Source of the DNA: Zhengitettix transpicula
Lineage: Eukaryota > Arthropoda > Insecta > Orthoptera > Tetrigidae
DNA: 64,000 nt
NCBI GenBank assembly: GCA_037074705.1
Contig: CM073590.1
Location: 180,621,246 to 180,685,245 of the forward strand
Direction of reading: 5' to 3'
In this document: one piece after another, positions 48,819 to 62,416 of the stretch
Position numbering within the stretch: position 1 is the stretch's first letter
Layout of the letters: every line of letters begins with the position of its first letter
Made by a program: the position numbers and the translations under genes
The notes under the pieces: generated by a model
What the model was told of the DNA's origin: nothing
Databases searched by the model: none
What the model saw: the letters and a program-made list of their open reading frames with translations, nothing else

Positions 48819-51128
48819 AAAAATAGTGCCCGTGGAAGGTCATCAATTGTTTTATTAATTCAAAACAGACGTTAAATTAAAATATTTTACTCGTATATGA
48901 TTTAGTTATGTTCGAAACGACTTACTTTTCCGGATTCATTGGTATTTTTCCTGAATGGTGAAATGATTTACAATGAGTAATATGGAAAGTTACAGCGAAT
49001 AATCTATAACTGTGTATTCTAAGTTAAACAATTATACGTGGTTTATACAGTACATCTACATTGAATGTAATAACGTTTGTGTTTTTCGTGGTGGAGGTGC
49101 TGCGCGGATTACAGTTGGAAACGTTATGGATTTTTTTGCAGATAGTTCTAGTCAAGTTACAAAATACACTTTTGGTTCATTGGAAGTGTTTTTTCTTGCA
49201 TTTATTGAGCAAATTTCGACCACTAAATCGGAAAAAACTTTAGAATTGGTAAGAAATGTCTAATATAATGTAACATTTTCTTAAGGAATTTCGAGAAAAT
49301 TCAACTTTTAAAGTAAATGATATGTTTTACAGTTTTCTTTGTTAGCTCCATATTTGATCAATATACTAAACCTAATTACTCTGCTTCATACCGAATTTCG
49401 TTGTTCTTCCGGTACACTAACTCTACAGTATCATTGTAGCCTATTCAATACAATAACTTCAAATTATAGGGATGACGATTATGTAAGAGACTTAAAAACA
49501 TTTCTGCACTTGAAAGAACAAAACAAATCGTCGATTTGATTTAATAAGATTTCTTGTAAATAAAATTCAAAATATTGAAGTATTATGAACGATGTGGATA
49601 TTACGATGTACGAAATGATATTGAGTCATTTGATTTTTTAATTGTATGTTGTTATTCGTACCATGATCCACTATTTACAGTTAAGCATAACTTTAGAAGA
49701 ACGACCTCCTAATGTTCTGATGGGAAGCAGTTTTTATGGCTAAATATTTCCCTTGAAGTAAAACATAATGCTAAAGTATTTAGATGGTTCTGTCATAACG
49801 ACAATTTATTAATTATGCAATCTGCTTCCCATAAAACGACTGTTCGTAGATGAGGTTTTAAAGTTAGGGTAATAGTTTAGTAAAATTTAATCCTTATGCG
49901 TGTAAAACGCTTATTTGACTAAAAACGAGTAGATAGTAAATCATTTTATAATAATAAGAGAAATTTGATTTTATCCGACGCTGAAGAGCTGTTCAACATA
50001 TTATTTCCGAATTTATTGACTCATTAACAAGAAGCTCTTTTCATGTATTTGACTGACTTGCATTTCGTTTGAAATTCTTAGACGACGAACTCATTATGAC
50101 AGTCAGACGATTTCAATGCCATTTATGAATATTCAAGTCGGTTTCACAACCCACGGTTCGTTGTACAACGACAAGTAGAGCCTTACGGAGTACTTTGTCT
50201 TTTTCTCCATGGTCTGTGTACGCAGTCTGATATTGTAAAATATGCTCACTTTTCCAACGTTTGCAAATATCATTACACCTTTCGTAATCCTGTTTATACC
50301 TTGGATTGGGTCTCAGCGTTTCTGACAGTCATGTTGATATAGACTCAAAATTGAACAATTCTTTCAGGAACGGCATTTTCGTTGATTTACTGAAAGTTTC
50401 AACGTCTCCTTTTACTTTATGAAACCTGAATGCGGCTAGTCATGTATCACATTAATTGTACACTAAATAGTGAATACGATTTATAAATATATTACGAGAC
50501 TTCGCAGGTATTTTATTTTTCGGCTGCGTTATATCAAGTCCATCCATCCCCTTTTTGAACTATTTTGTATGATCTGTGGAAATGTGTGTAAGGCGTGATT
50601 TAAGACTTTGTGGATTTCCTTTTCATTTGTTAGGTAAACAAGAAAGTAAGAAATGTTTAAAAATACCAGAACATATAGGGTAGAAGAAAAATACTAATCG
50701 CTTGTGGCATTTGTTTGTGAAAATTTATTTAAAGAAATTCGTTACCAGATTAGCATTTGTGACGTGTAAAGGGCTAGTAACGTCATTATTCGCTGTTTTG
50801 TTAAAATAAAAACAATGTCAGTAGAGCGTGATTGTGAGACAGGTCTCGCTTGTGTGTGTAGTCCGATGGAATGCATGGCCCTCGTGCTAAAAATAATGTA
50901 GCAGGTTACTGAACTCTGCTAAGCGCCAGCGGCGCCCACCAGTTCACATTGCCTCAGAAAAACGTCGCCAAATACACCAAAAATGGCAGGTTTCATTCGG
51001 AGGTGACCAATCCTCATACTTCTAAATGGAGTCCCGATTTTTAAGAGTAGCCCCCAGTCACATTATTTCAGAATTTAAACTTTTAGAATTTAGAATAACT
51101 TCCCGAAAATGACAAGTTTCCTCCGAGG
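48819..51128. other. Non-coding, AT-rich, nothing recognised
   Basis: No exon with recognisable protein, RNA gene or shared repeat was found. A more GC-rich patch at about 50,920-51,010 (CGCCAGCGGCGCCCACC) borders repeat R copy 4. Confidence 0.45.
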
Positions 51129-51425
51129 GCTGTTCTCTCGCAGGTGAAACTTCCCAGAGAGCGCTCTGAAGGAGGCTACCTTTGGGGATGCATTCTCTTC
51201 TCTCTGGGTTTTTGAACTAAAGTTCCCACAAGCCGAGGCACGTCGGCATGTTTTGAGAGGTGTATGTTCCGGGGTGGCAACCCTTGTGCATAAGGTAAGA
51301 GTTGTCGGCTGTTCCTATTGGAACAGCAAACCCCTCTCCCGCCATCGGAAGGGTGTGGGACAAGTACCTACTGCCCGACCTACCTGATGCAGGTTTTCTA
51401 GGGTTTATTCTGCATCACTTCCCGC
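51129..51425 (+). repeat. Repeat family R, copy 4 (3' part missing)
   Basis: It starts with TGTTCTCTCGCAGGTGAAAC and runs through GGTGTATGTTCCGGGG and GACCTACCTGATGCAGG, then stops after GCATCACTT. It also lacks the segment between TTGGAACAG and CAAACCCCTC. The tail with TTCCTATGCTAT is absent. Confidence 0.7.
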
Positions 51426-51483
51426 CAATGAAGTATCTAAGAAACTACATGAACGAATTTTATAAATCGGTGTCTCTACCCAG

Positions 51484-52485
51484 TTTTTTTTATATTAAAT
51501 TTAACTTTTAGTCCGGAGACTTTACAGTTGTGATAATAATAAAAATAATAACAGTATTTACAATTGTAAAAATTAACAAATAACAAGATATTTACAATTT
51601 ATAAATATTTCACATGTAAACTTGTTGTCTTGGATGTGACCCTTGTCATTCCAAGTTAGAGACGAGAGAAGTAGATTAACATGTTTACCGCATATTAACA
51701 TATTACCGGCATGATGTTAGCGATCAATCTGGTCATTGGGGAAACTACTACATGTTTGAAGCGTTAAGGATGTTATGGAGCAGATGGGAAGAGCGGATAT
51801 TATAGGGAGTATGTAGTGCCAGTTGGTAGGATGGCTAGAGCTAGGTAATTTCAGAGTGATTTGGGGGAGGATGATGCCAATAGCGAATTTACGTTTTAGT
51901 CTGCGATTTTGTGAAGGAGGGGTGGGATACTGTAGAATAGCTCAATTGTGGGATTTTGATGGTTGATAGAGCTATTTATTAAGGACTTGGTAGATTTCTG
52001 AATTATGGCAAGGATTAGGGGAATTTCAAGGTCTTTGTGGATAACTGAGTTGCGAAGGTACCAAGGGGAATTTGATATTAAACGGAGAATTTTGTTTAGT
52101 TTGGTTTGTATTTTGTTGGAGTGGGAATAGGCAGTGCATCCCCATATGGCACATGAGTACGACCATATGGGGCGGATTACGGATAGATAGAGGAGTCTTT
52201 TGGTGCTAAGGGATATGGGAGATTTTCTGTTTATAAGAGGAAAGAGTTGTTTTATTTTGTTGCTGATTCTGGAGGTAATGTGGGCTATGTGAGGTTTCCA
52301 TGATAATTTGGAATCAAGGATAACGCCTAGGTATGGTGTAGTTTGTTGGATAGGTATTTTGGTGCCATTGAGAGAGAAGGAGTGGTTGAGGGAATGTTTG
52401 GTTTTAAGGGTGAAGGGAATGATTGTGGATTTGTCTACCCAGTTGTACGGATAAGTAGTTTGTGTCATATAGTGCCCAGGCATTA
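51484..52485 (-). mobile_element. Jockey-type non-LTR retrotransposon, 5'-truncated
   Basis: The minus-strand frame 52,483-51,896 (195 residues) is the C-terminal part of a jockey-type reverse transcriptase. TPYLGVILDSKLSWKPHI is the conserved post-catalytic box, followed by LLYLSVIRPIWSYSCAIWG and KIQTKLNKILRLISNSPWYLRN, both typical of jockey-clade enzymes. The catalytic domain and endonuclease are missing, as in a 5'-truncated insertion. About 400 bases of 3' untranslated sequence follow, to a poly-T run at 51,484 that would be the poly-A tail. The frame is uninterrupted over 195 codons, so the insertion is younger than the jockey remnant near RELCH. Confidence 0.85.
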
Positions 52486-55200
52486 TTTGAACTGATCTGT
52501 GTATGCCTTAGACCTTAAGATCTAATTATGGGAACTTTCAGATGATTTCCGTCCTGGACAGACCTGGATCATCGCCAGACGATCTCCTCAGGCTGAGAGA
52601 TCTAATTTTGCCACCCACCAGCATTACCGTCATAAAGATCGACTTTGTCATTTTTGCTACCAGAATTGGGTCATCGTCTCGATTAAGGCTGTAGGAAAGG
52701 AACTGTAACTTGAGGTCTCGATTGTTGCCCGATGAAAAGAGAAATGAAATTTAATATTGGAGAAATGACTTTGTTAGCGAAGATCAGAGCATAGGAATCC
52801 TTGTTAGAACAAATATTTTCGTTTATATAAGTTACACGTGGTAAGTTTTCTCTCTGTAAAACACTGACAAATCACGTAAATGAATTACAATAGAAGTTAT
52901 TACGTCAGTGAAATGTTCGATGCGGTTAATAGGTAGAATGATCACATAAGAATTTTAGTCCCAGCCCATAAGACCTTTTACTCACTCTGACATCCACTTA
53001 TTTAAGCACTTTATGTCGAAAATGGCTGACGGTGAAAGGAAAGTTGGTTGACTTCTGCTTTGTCACAGGTTTCGTGTAATTATCGCAGTCTTCTGACTTC
53101 GCTTCCAGTACAACATTTGCACATCGTAACATAAGAAGGTCAATTAATTATACGCAAATTGATTAGAAATTAATTCCAGTAGTAAATACAGCTAGTGCTT
53201 GCTATTGGGGCTTACTGAATCGGTTACAAGTGGAAAATAACCGAAATCTGAGTTGTTCAGAACATTTAGTGAAGTCACCTTATGAGAGAACTCCAATGAC
53301 TTGAATATAAATTTCGGAAAACCATACTACCAAACATACACGTATCTACAAGTTGAGTGTCCAAGGTAATATTAACGATTATAAGTATATATATATATAT
53401 ATATATATATGAGGATGTGAGAGAGGTTTCGTCTCGAGGTTCTGGACGAGATGCTGCTGTGTCCCACGCTGATTGCCTCAACTAGATGTGGGAGGTTGTG
53501 ACTGAGTTGCGACACGCAGCTATTTAGGTGTCCGTGTCCTATTGTCCTCCAACACATCAAGTTCACGTTTGAAGATGAACGCAGTTTTCCCCCAACAAAG
53601 TAGTTTACTTTGTGAACGAGATTGGAAATAAAAATCAATTCCTGCATACAACTAACTGGCAATCGAATTATCAATAAATATTTCAGAATTCAGTGAAGGA
53701 CCGGCACCTTTCGAAGAGGCAATATTGTCCTAATGTGACTAATAGAAGTCGTGTTTCTGAGCTTTATTTTATGCTTAATTTAGATAAAAATTGTATTTTT
53801 AATAAGATTATTAAATCAATTATAAAGTTATAACAAAAAATTGTATAATCACCACTGAAAAAAAACTAAGTTAATATTAACTGAAAACCATTGGACAATT
53901 AATGCATGTAGCCTTGATAATAAATAGGAAATATTTAGTTTCTATGCAATAATTTCTGAAAATAAACATGCCCATTCTTGACATTAAAGGAGTTATGGAA
54001 TGTAATTTACGTACAACCTGCACACAGAGTAAAAATGACAGTTATTAAAAGTGTGCTAACTTGATATCAATTTTATTGTAAAAAATTGTTCTGCTATTTC
54101 ATAGTCACCGAGAATCACGATCGCTTATGTCATTTTATCATAAAAATATTTTACTATGCCCATAGTTTGAGTTGCTACTGGATTCTCGGGTCACGATCTA
54201 TTTATTCGACTGATTGCTTTCTGATATATTTTGATCTTATCTGGACAGGGATTAGCTTCAAAGATAGCGACCTACTTTATCCGAAAACAGCGTGACTTTT
54301 TCTGCACTTTAACAACCTCTACTGCTTGGTTTTTTTCCTAAAACTAATTTTAATTTTAAAGCTTAACTTATTAGTAAACTGCATGTATTCTTAAAACTGT
54401 TATATGAACTATACACCAAAAGTATCGGTTAGAAAATAATTTGGTTTGTCTTACAATTGGTTTGTATGACTCGTGTTTCCCATGTTGTAAATTGATTTCT
54501 GTTCTGAAATATTCAGCTATTGTTGGTTTTCAACGTGTTGAAAGAAATATGTATTTTTAAATATATTTTTGAAAAGTATATATGGGCCTCTCGTTTAATA
54601 GACATGAAAGAAAATTGTATAAAACAAATAAGTAAATAATAAGATGCTGTTCGAAAATAAGAGTTTTTGGAAAGTAAGTAACAAACATAATCTTAAAAGC
54701 AAGAACAACTTTCACTAAAAGAATAATTAAGGTAAAAACTTAACCCATATAACTTCATATTAACCCTGCAGCCTCACCACTAACATATTGATTAGCAACT
54801 ATAATTGTTCATTTCTTACCATAACTTTGGCACTTCTGAGTTATTTTCAGACAGGAAAAAAATTCAAATCTGTCGTTATGTAAATTTCTTATTCAAGAAC
54901 TGACTCGATCTGTCACTTTCCATTCAACTCATTAAAGTAACTTACTTTAATTTCTTAAATTAGTTCTTCGGTCAATTATAGCTAACTATATATTAGATCA
55001 TGGATTCTTAAAATCTCAAAATCAATCACTTAGTGTGGGTTCCAATCCTTTTTACTCCTTTTTTTTTCTTTCGGAAAATTCCTAGCGATATCCATCGGGA
55101 ACTGAAATAGAGCTTTTCTAAAAGTGGAACTCCATTTTTTGCCACCTAATTACTTTTTATTCTACACTTCGAAGCCACATTAGGTAATAATATTATTATT
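52486..55200. other. Non-coding, AT-rich, with a TA microsatellite
   Basis: No gene recognised. A TA dinucleotide run occupies 53,386-53,410. The sequence 53,411-53,600 next to it is less AT-rich and may be part of an old repeat, but I could not identify it. Confidence 0.45.
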
Positions 55201-55230
55201 TATTCTCTTTTTACCGCCTCAATTCATCGC

Positions 55231-55398
55231 CTGAAGATGTTAAAATACAGACTTACAAAAACAGTTCTTAATGGTCACAAGACTCATTATTCTAATGTTG
55301 TTAATACTGATTCTAGGGACTGCCTCTGCGGCAGTGATGACTTTCAGATTTTATGGAATTATACTAAAAGTATCACCGACGTCATCGAGAAGAAATAA
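55231..55398 (+). pseudogene. Possible LINE fragment with zinc-knuckle-like motif
   Basis: One plus-strand frame is open from 55,231 to the stop at 55,396-55,398. It reads KYRLTKTVLNGHKTHYS, then DSRDCLCGSDDF. This is reminiscent of the LTGHG...L....DS..C.CG segment near the C-terminus of insect LINE polyproteins. Similarity is judged by eye over about 35 residues. The overlapping frame with a signal-peptide-like start (from 55,271) is less likely to be real. Confidence 0.3.
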
Positions 55399-55399
55399 A

Positions 55400-56975
55400 A
55401 ATGTTTCCAAACAGCAAATCAAAATCAGAACACAAATTTTTAAAGAATCTAAACGTAGTCAATTTTAATCACGTATCAGCTAATGTTTAACAAATTATCT
55501 GACTTTATAACATTCCTCCGTCTCAAATAGCCTTAATTTACGAGTATTTAATTCAGTCGTTAGCAACTTATTTGCCTCTGACATGTCAATTATAAATTAT
55601 GGAAACTGTTAGAGTTGTTTGACTCATTTTCACTGCATTTTTTTTGTATAATTAAACATTGGTTTAGAATTTGCCACTTATAACGCATACTTCTCCTCTA
55701 CAAAAGTTGAGATTAGAAAGTTCGAAGTATGTGTCCTTCGCCAGACCTGCCCCAATGCCTTTCTCTACTACTGATAACTCTTTATTCATTAGTATTAATT
55801 CCTCTGACCTTAGATAATAGGTCAATGTTCGTTGACTCCGCTGTTTTCATGTAAACCTTCTTTGTGCGCACTATTAGGTTTCGTTTGATTTCCAGCAAGC
55901 CACACTATTAACTTAATCAGACGTTCAAATAATTAACTGTACCAAATTTTGAGATATTTATTAAGAATAACAAATTTTTAACGTGACTTTAGACGAAACG
56001 AGTTTTCACTCACGAAATTAAATATAGCCTACTCTCCATTTTGTAAGCGACTATAAGCACAAGCAAATGATATCCAATAGCTCAAGAAATAAGTAAAATG
56101 AAAATGCTGACAGATATTAAGAACTGATATGACACCAACTCAACACAAGAGGAATACAAGTGTGCTTAATATTCAATGCGTAAATCGGCTTTGTATTTCC
56201 ACATGCTGTAAACTTATATTTCTGAAAATACGTGTTTTATCAAGAAAGCACGACAGAAATATAATTTCTAATTTCTTTGCTTTAATGTTACGACGTTTCC
56301 ACAATGAACAGCCGCGTTTGGACAATTACCCTAAATTTTATTGCTTCCACAAAATTCTTCGATAAGAATAGTGCGCTATTTGGAAGAACGGCTGAACCGA
56401 ATACTATGACATTTTATTTTAAAAATGAAAATTGTAAAATTATTTCACCATTAAACCCCTAAATTTATAGGTCTCAAAATTTTCTTGAAAAATATAACAT
56501 GAATAAAATTTACCGCAAAAGGGTGTTCTTAGAGTATAGGTAAACCATTACTTCAATTCCAAGAAACTGTTGAAATTTTAAAAGTTTTAATTCTAATCAT
56601 TTTACTGCGTGTAATACGAAGGTAATGTAATCCGTCATGATTAGTAGAATGGCCTGAATCATTTAAACTACATACTCAATAAATTTGGAAAAAATAAGGG
56701 TCGATAAGTTTGACGGCCCTTTACAAAAATTCGCTGATTTTTTTCTTTTGACAAATATTCGTCAAGATAGTTTCATATTTGTATTGCATCACAAAAAGTA
56801 GTTATAAATTCAATATTTCAGTCTAGCGAAACGGGTAAAAAATTGGACTGTCCGTTCTTGTTTTTTTTTAGAAATTATATGGATGACCTCGCGATTTTCG
56901 TATGAAAATTTTCAGTAGTTTCCAATATTTTTCTTACAGTTAAATTTAAATCTTTGTAAAAAAACTTATATCCTA
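55400..56975. other. Non-coding, AT-rich, nothing recognised
   Basis: No gene, RNA gene or shared repeat was recognised between the possible LINE fragment and repeat R copy 5. Confidence 0.45.
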
Positions 56976-56979
56976 CTAA

Positions 56980-57326
56980 GTTGTCCGCTATTTCTATTGG
57001 AATAGTCGGCCAGCTGCCTCCTGAACCGGTCAAGGCACGACGAGGGGAAAGCTGCGGCCGCACAACAAAACCCTCTCACGCCATCGTAAGAGCGTGGGAC
57101 ACGTACCAAATGCCCGACCTACCTGATGCAGGTTTTTCTAGGGTTTTCCATGCTTCACTTTGAGGCGAATTGCCGGGTAGGATACTTAAACCATAGCCCG
57201 GGGGCCGTAGTTAACCCTTGGCTACCTTCCTCTACCCTTCCGCATCCCCCCTTTCAAATCCCTTTTTTATGCTATAAGAGGGGAGTGCCACTATGGGGAT
57301 TACCCTATACATAGCCTGTCTACACC
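56980..57326 (+). repeat. Repeat family R, copy 5 (5'-truncated)
   Basis: It starts abruptly in the middle of the unit at TTGTCCGCTATTTCTATTGG and continues intact through GCCCGACCTACCTGATGCAG to TAGCCTGTCTACACC. Truncation at the 5' side with a complete 3' end is what target-primed reverse transcription produces. Confidence 0.75.
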
Positions 57327-58261
57327 TACAAACATTTAAAAAATGTTTTCTACCTCCTTTTTTAAAAATAATTGTCTTGGCAAATGTTTAATTGTTTACA
57401 ATTAATAATTTCGTGTTATATTGGCTCGTTAAGAACTTCATGCTCATGGTGAATTAATTAAATTGAGATTGATTCGCACAGTGGTGTTGGGACTCATTCT
57501 GTTCATAGTTTATAATATTGCCTCAAAGCTATTTAAATAATCGGGAACTCTCATATATTTGAAAATTTTACAGTTCTACGGCCGAGCATAACGTGGTTAC
57601 CATTCCTGGATCTTTTGTGAGACTGGTGTACCGAATTCTGGTTGTAGAGAGGACAAACCATGTGGAAAGAAAATACCCACTACGACGCAGCAAATTTGTA
57701 AGCAGTATTATAATTTCTAAATATACCAATCTGTTAATAACTTTAGTTGCAAAACATTCAGGTGTGCCAAGAATTTAAAATCAAGACCAGCACAATATTT
57801 ATAATTAATGAATCAAATTTGGCAATTTATGAAATATAATAATTATATATTTTAATTAATATTATTCGCGTTATAGGAAGAAATCTTTTCTTTCGTATTA
57901 CGTAACAAGTATTTCGCTTCATTAAAATTTAGACAAATATTTTTATTTTCTAAGTAAAAATCATAATAGAGTCCTAAAAATCAAGATCTAAATCCTTAAA
58001 GACTTCAATCAGAGCACTATGAAAAAGAATGTTTATTATTTTGATTAATTACAAAACATTTTCTGATTACAAAAAATACGCAAAATCTTATTAATTTTAG
58101 GGAATTAATGTAAAATATTTCAGGAACTAATTAAGTGTTCTGTACCAATGAAGCTAATTAAAAACCGGTTATTTCGTCTAATTAACTCGCACTTTGGTTT
58201 TATCTTCTTTTTTTAATAAATAAAAAAATTGGATGTTTGTTTGAGAGTGATTAAGTGGAAG
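57327..58261. other. Non-coding, AT-rich, nothing recognised
   Basis: Sequence between two R copies. No gene or shared repeat was recognised. Confidence 0.45.
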
Positions 58262-58650
58262 CCAGTGAGAGCTTTCTCTCGCAGGCAGAACCTTCCTAGA
58301 GAGACGGAGAGGGCTACCCCTTTGGGGATGTCTTTTCCTCTCTCCATTTTTGAACTAAGGTTCCCACAAGCCGCGGATCCTGGGCCTGTTTTGAGAGGTG
58401 TATGTTACAAGGTCGCAGACCATGGGCATACGGTAAGAGTTGTCCGCTATTCCTATTGGAATAGTCGGTCAGCTGCCTCCTAAACTTGTATGCCCACGGA
58501 GAAGGGAATTCTGCGTCCCCACAGCACACCTTATTTACCGCCATCGGAAGGGTGTGAGACAAGTATAAAATGCCCAAATCCCATCCTATGCTATTAAAGG
58601 GGAAATTCCACCACGTGGATTGCCCTCTTGTAGCCTTTTACTGTAAAAAG
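58262..58650 (+). repeat. Repeat family R, copy 6 (internal deletion)
   Basis: It opens with TTTCTCTCGCAGGCAGAACC and follows the unit to GTGTGAGACAAGTA, then jumps to AAATCCCATCCTATGCTATT near the tail, so the CCGACCTAC...CCTTCCGC section is deleted. It ends in an A-rich stretch and is followed by a TA/TGTA microsatellite at 58,663-58,691. Confidence 0.75.
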
Positions 58651-59254
58651 AAAAGTTTGAGTGTATATATATATATATGTATGTATGTATGTTCCACATA
58701 CAAAACTGAACTCGTTGAGCGATTTCGACCAAATTTTGTACACATGTTCCTTCAGACCCGGGAACAAACAATATCGAGGTAAGAAACGACTGCCATCCCT
58801 AGGGCGGGGAGGAAATTTTGATACATGGTATAGTAGTCGATATTTGCGTTGGAACAAATTTTCGGGGTCAATGAGACTGATATTGTTTCTCCAAATATTT
58901 TTTGTGTAGCATTTTATCCTTTTTCGGCATGAAAGGACCATTATTAGGGGTGAGGGAGAATGTGAATATATAAAAATAACACGAAAACAACCGAGATTGG
59001 TTTCGAATCCGACGTTATGGAAGCTGCTCAGATTAATTGCGACTTTCATCATGCCAGTTAATTTGTAGATCTGTCACTAGGAATGTGGGTGGAAGGAAGT
59101 ATCAATGTTCCGCCTACAAGCTTAATCACGTACATTGAATTCTACAAAATTTTGTCAGATGTTACTTACGATACGAAACAAACACTGGATCGGTAAAACG
59201 CCTCTATCACCTATAGAGGTGGGGGAAAAGGGGTGGAATTTTAAAGACATTGTA

Positions 59255-59855
59255 AATTACAGGGAGTATTTTTGACTATTTTAGGATACCGCTAATATTT
59301 ATTACGTTTATTCGTTACCGTGAGTACTTTGGACAAGTTAAGGTACCAGAAGTAATGAAAATATTTGACTGGCATAAGATAACCGGGTGCATTTTTATCT
59401 CGCTAGGTACCGCGAGTATTTTGAGACATTTAGAGGAGCGTGTGTATTTTTGTGTCTCTTATTTTTCGCTCTCTTAAGGTACCGGGCGTATTTTTAAGAT
59501 TTTTGGTAATACCGAGACTCTTTTTGATTCTATTAACGTAATGAAAGTATTTTTGTCGTTCTTAAGGTCTGTGAGTATATATCAAGGGTGAATGTTTTTA
59601 ACTTCAGGTACAGAAAGTAATTTTGTCTATATTATACTGCCAATAACATGAGTATTTCTTACTCTTAAGATATAGTATATTATTTTGATTCTTTTAAGGT
59701 ACCAGGAGCATTTTTTTTATTCTTAATGATACCGGGAGTATTTTTGACACACTCAAACTACATGGAGAAACTTCTCTTAACATTCCCTGTACCAGCAGTA
59801 TATTTTCTCTCACTGTTACCCAGAGTAGTTTTTACACTCAAATATTATTCTTGAT
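59255..59855. repeat. Decayed minisatellite with GGTACCGGGAGTATTTTTG-like unit
   Basis: A motif close to TACCGGGAGTATTTTTGA, usually preceded by CTTAAGG, recurs about 15 times at irregular spacing of roughly 28-55 bases. Examples are CAGGGAGTATTTTTGACTAT, TACCGCGAGTATTTTGAG, TACCGGGCGTATTTTTAAG and TACCGGGAGTATTTTTGAC. The copies differ by substitutions and small indels, so this is an old tandem array and not a transposon. A run of 14 G follows at 59,883-59,896. Confidence 0.7.
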
Positions 59856-59899
59856 AATATTTGTTATATAAATGAGCTCGTAGGGGGGGGGGGGGGCGG

Positions 59900-62416
59900 A
59901 GCTATTATGAAATCAGCATAGGTAGGATAAATCACTTCTTGACTGTTAATTGTTAAATGTAGAATTAAATACTCTTTGTGGCTTCTGTAAATAAATATCC
60001 GGGCCATGCCTGTCTCCCAGATAGTTCACTATAATTCTCACATAGCGGTTTAAGTTTATTTGGCATTTTAACTTTCCTCTTTCTAAATAAGTTACTTGCT
60101 CCAAAACTTTTTTTATGACGTTCAGGATTAGTCTATGTTTGAAAAATGCCTCCCTGAAGTGAAATTTTATCTGTATTGTTTCAAAATATCTCGCTTTCCT
60201 CATAATTAGTTCAACCATGTCTCTTATAATTTGCAATTATCTTCTGCTCCACGTTTTCGTATTCTGATAACTGAAGATAAGTAAAGCCTCGTGTTTTACA
60301 ACTTTCTTGCTTTGCTGTACCCATAGTATATTTGATGAAGTGAAACTTGATAGCGTCCAAAACTTTAACTGTCCGTAATAATATTTTATTTTCCCCTATT
60401 TTTCCCAAAATTTTAAATTTTGAATACATTTGATGTTGAGAGAAATATTTTAGTTGCAGTAGAAATAAATTGTAGTCTAAGAATAGCTTCGCTGGGCTAC
60501 CAGTTCAACCGAGATCGCGGTCAAGCAACCGGTTCTTCATAGCGTGGTGCACGTTCCACAGTACACCGATGCTTCTCTACAGTGTGTCACTGGTATGTAT
60601 TTTGGAGTTCGACAAAGACAGCAATGGCATTTTGGGATATAAAAATTACAGAAGTCAAAAATGTCGAATAATAATACAATACATGTGTTATTTGGGGAGG
60701 CGTGGTATTGTAATTAAAATCCTATCTACCGAATAATTTCTCTCTCACAAAATTTTTTCAAGAAACAAGCATTTGCTTTAAACTGATGCTGAATTGACAG
60801 AAAAACGTCGTCATCTTTCGTACTTAAATTATGAATAGTTCTTTGCTATTAAACATAGCAATTAATATATCTAAGACCATCCGAGGGTCTTGTAAAATTC
60901 GTGGATGTTCATGGACGATCTGGAAATATGCGAAAATCTTAATGATTCTCTGTACTTGAGAGACAACATTGTTCTAAGAATTGCCTACTGACAATATACT
61001 CATCTATCATTTACCGAGCCTTATTTTATAAATCTAAAATTCTATTTAGAAATTCAAACACTGAATATTTTGGGAATTTTCATTTCAAGAGTTCAGAGAA
61101 AAATTTAACTTACCGCATATATTTGACGGTTTTTAGCTATAAAATTTGTCGTTCAGGTTCAGGATTCACGATTGGGTGAGCAGCCTGACGTTCCGGGAAT
61201 GATACGTTATCAAACTTGCTCTTACTTTCCTGTTACCGACTATTGGTGACCGTAAGTGGACGTCACTCCGTAGATATGGTATCTCTTATGGTCATGCGTA
61301 AGTTATCTAACCACACTATCGCATCCATCTGTCTGTAAATAACACCGTAAACGGGTGCCCATCACTCGTAATTATCTGGGTATTGCAGCTTGAAACTCTA
61401 TTTTTCTTTCGTGAAACTACCTGCCTGCCATCCGGGATGTATTTTCATTAAGTTCTTTATAGAAATTTTTACTGAAGTTTGTTCTTGGTACACTTTCAAC
61501 CAAAGAACTTGGATCATTGGTGCTATTTTCTTGATCGTTCCTAAAGCCATTCTCACCTACTAAAATGGTCTAATGATTACATTAATTGGAACAAAGTTAT
61601 TGGTACTGGATAACTGTTTATTTAACTTTATCTTACAGTGTTGTACGATCTTATTTGTTCGACCTGCATTCAAAATCGACTGTATTGTTTGACTTTTCAG
61701 ATTGTACTCATGAAATTCATTCTTAATTTCTTTTTTTGTCCTATTTATGATATCGTAGTACACATCCTGAAACATTGGTTTCACTAAATTGAATGCCTAT
61801 ATAATAATGTTTTCAGTCCTTTATCATTATTTCTAATCTATTGCGACAATTATTCGGTTCTTTTTTCGTAATTTTCGTACAACTTCACAAATGCTTTCAC
61901 CTTTTTCATGTGTGCCCGTTCTGTGAGAGACACAACAAGTTACTAGCAGAGTAGAAGGTAGAATGATGCATGCTCCTGCGTGTTGTGAAATAACTTTTAT
62001 AAACTTTGAAGAAATAAAAGAAAAAAGTGTCCGCGGAACTTCGAACGGGAGGAACAAATATGAAAATACAAAATGTAACAGTAATCGATGATTGACGAAA
62101 ACCACAGCTTTAAGATTTCGTTAGTTGTAATTATAATCAGAAAATATTTCAAAGATATGTAAACTGATTACATAATGAGTATCTTTTTAGTTTTATTTAC
62201 GTTGAAGTGGCAGATATGTTTGTTATAATTATTCGTATTTTTCTATCTGAAATAATATATTACGTTTGTCATAAACCCAGAAGTACAAAAATTAATTTAT
62301 TATTTGCAATAAAACAACCAATTAGAACGGCTGTATGTAAATGAAGTTGTATGTGAAAACTAGGAATGATGGCTATTAAATCCATAGTACTTACAAACAA
62401 TAATTCTCCATATGTG
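59900..62416. other. Non-coding, AT-rich, nothing recognised
   Basis: No gene recognised. A less AT-rich patch at 60,485-60,600 has no coding frame or motif I can identify. Confidence 0.45.

Noticed and set aside
55271..55468. A small secreted peptide gene with a signal-peptide-like start
   Set aside because: An alternative overlapping frame resembles a LINE fragment, and there is no conserved mature peptide, splice context or polyadenylation signal.
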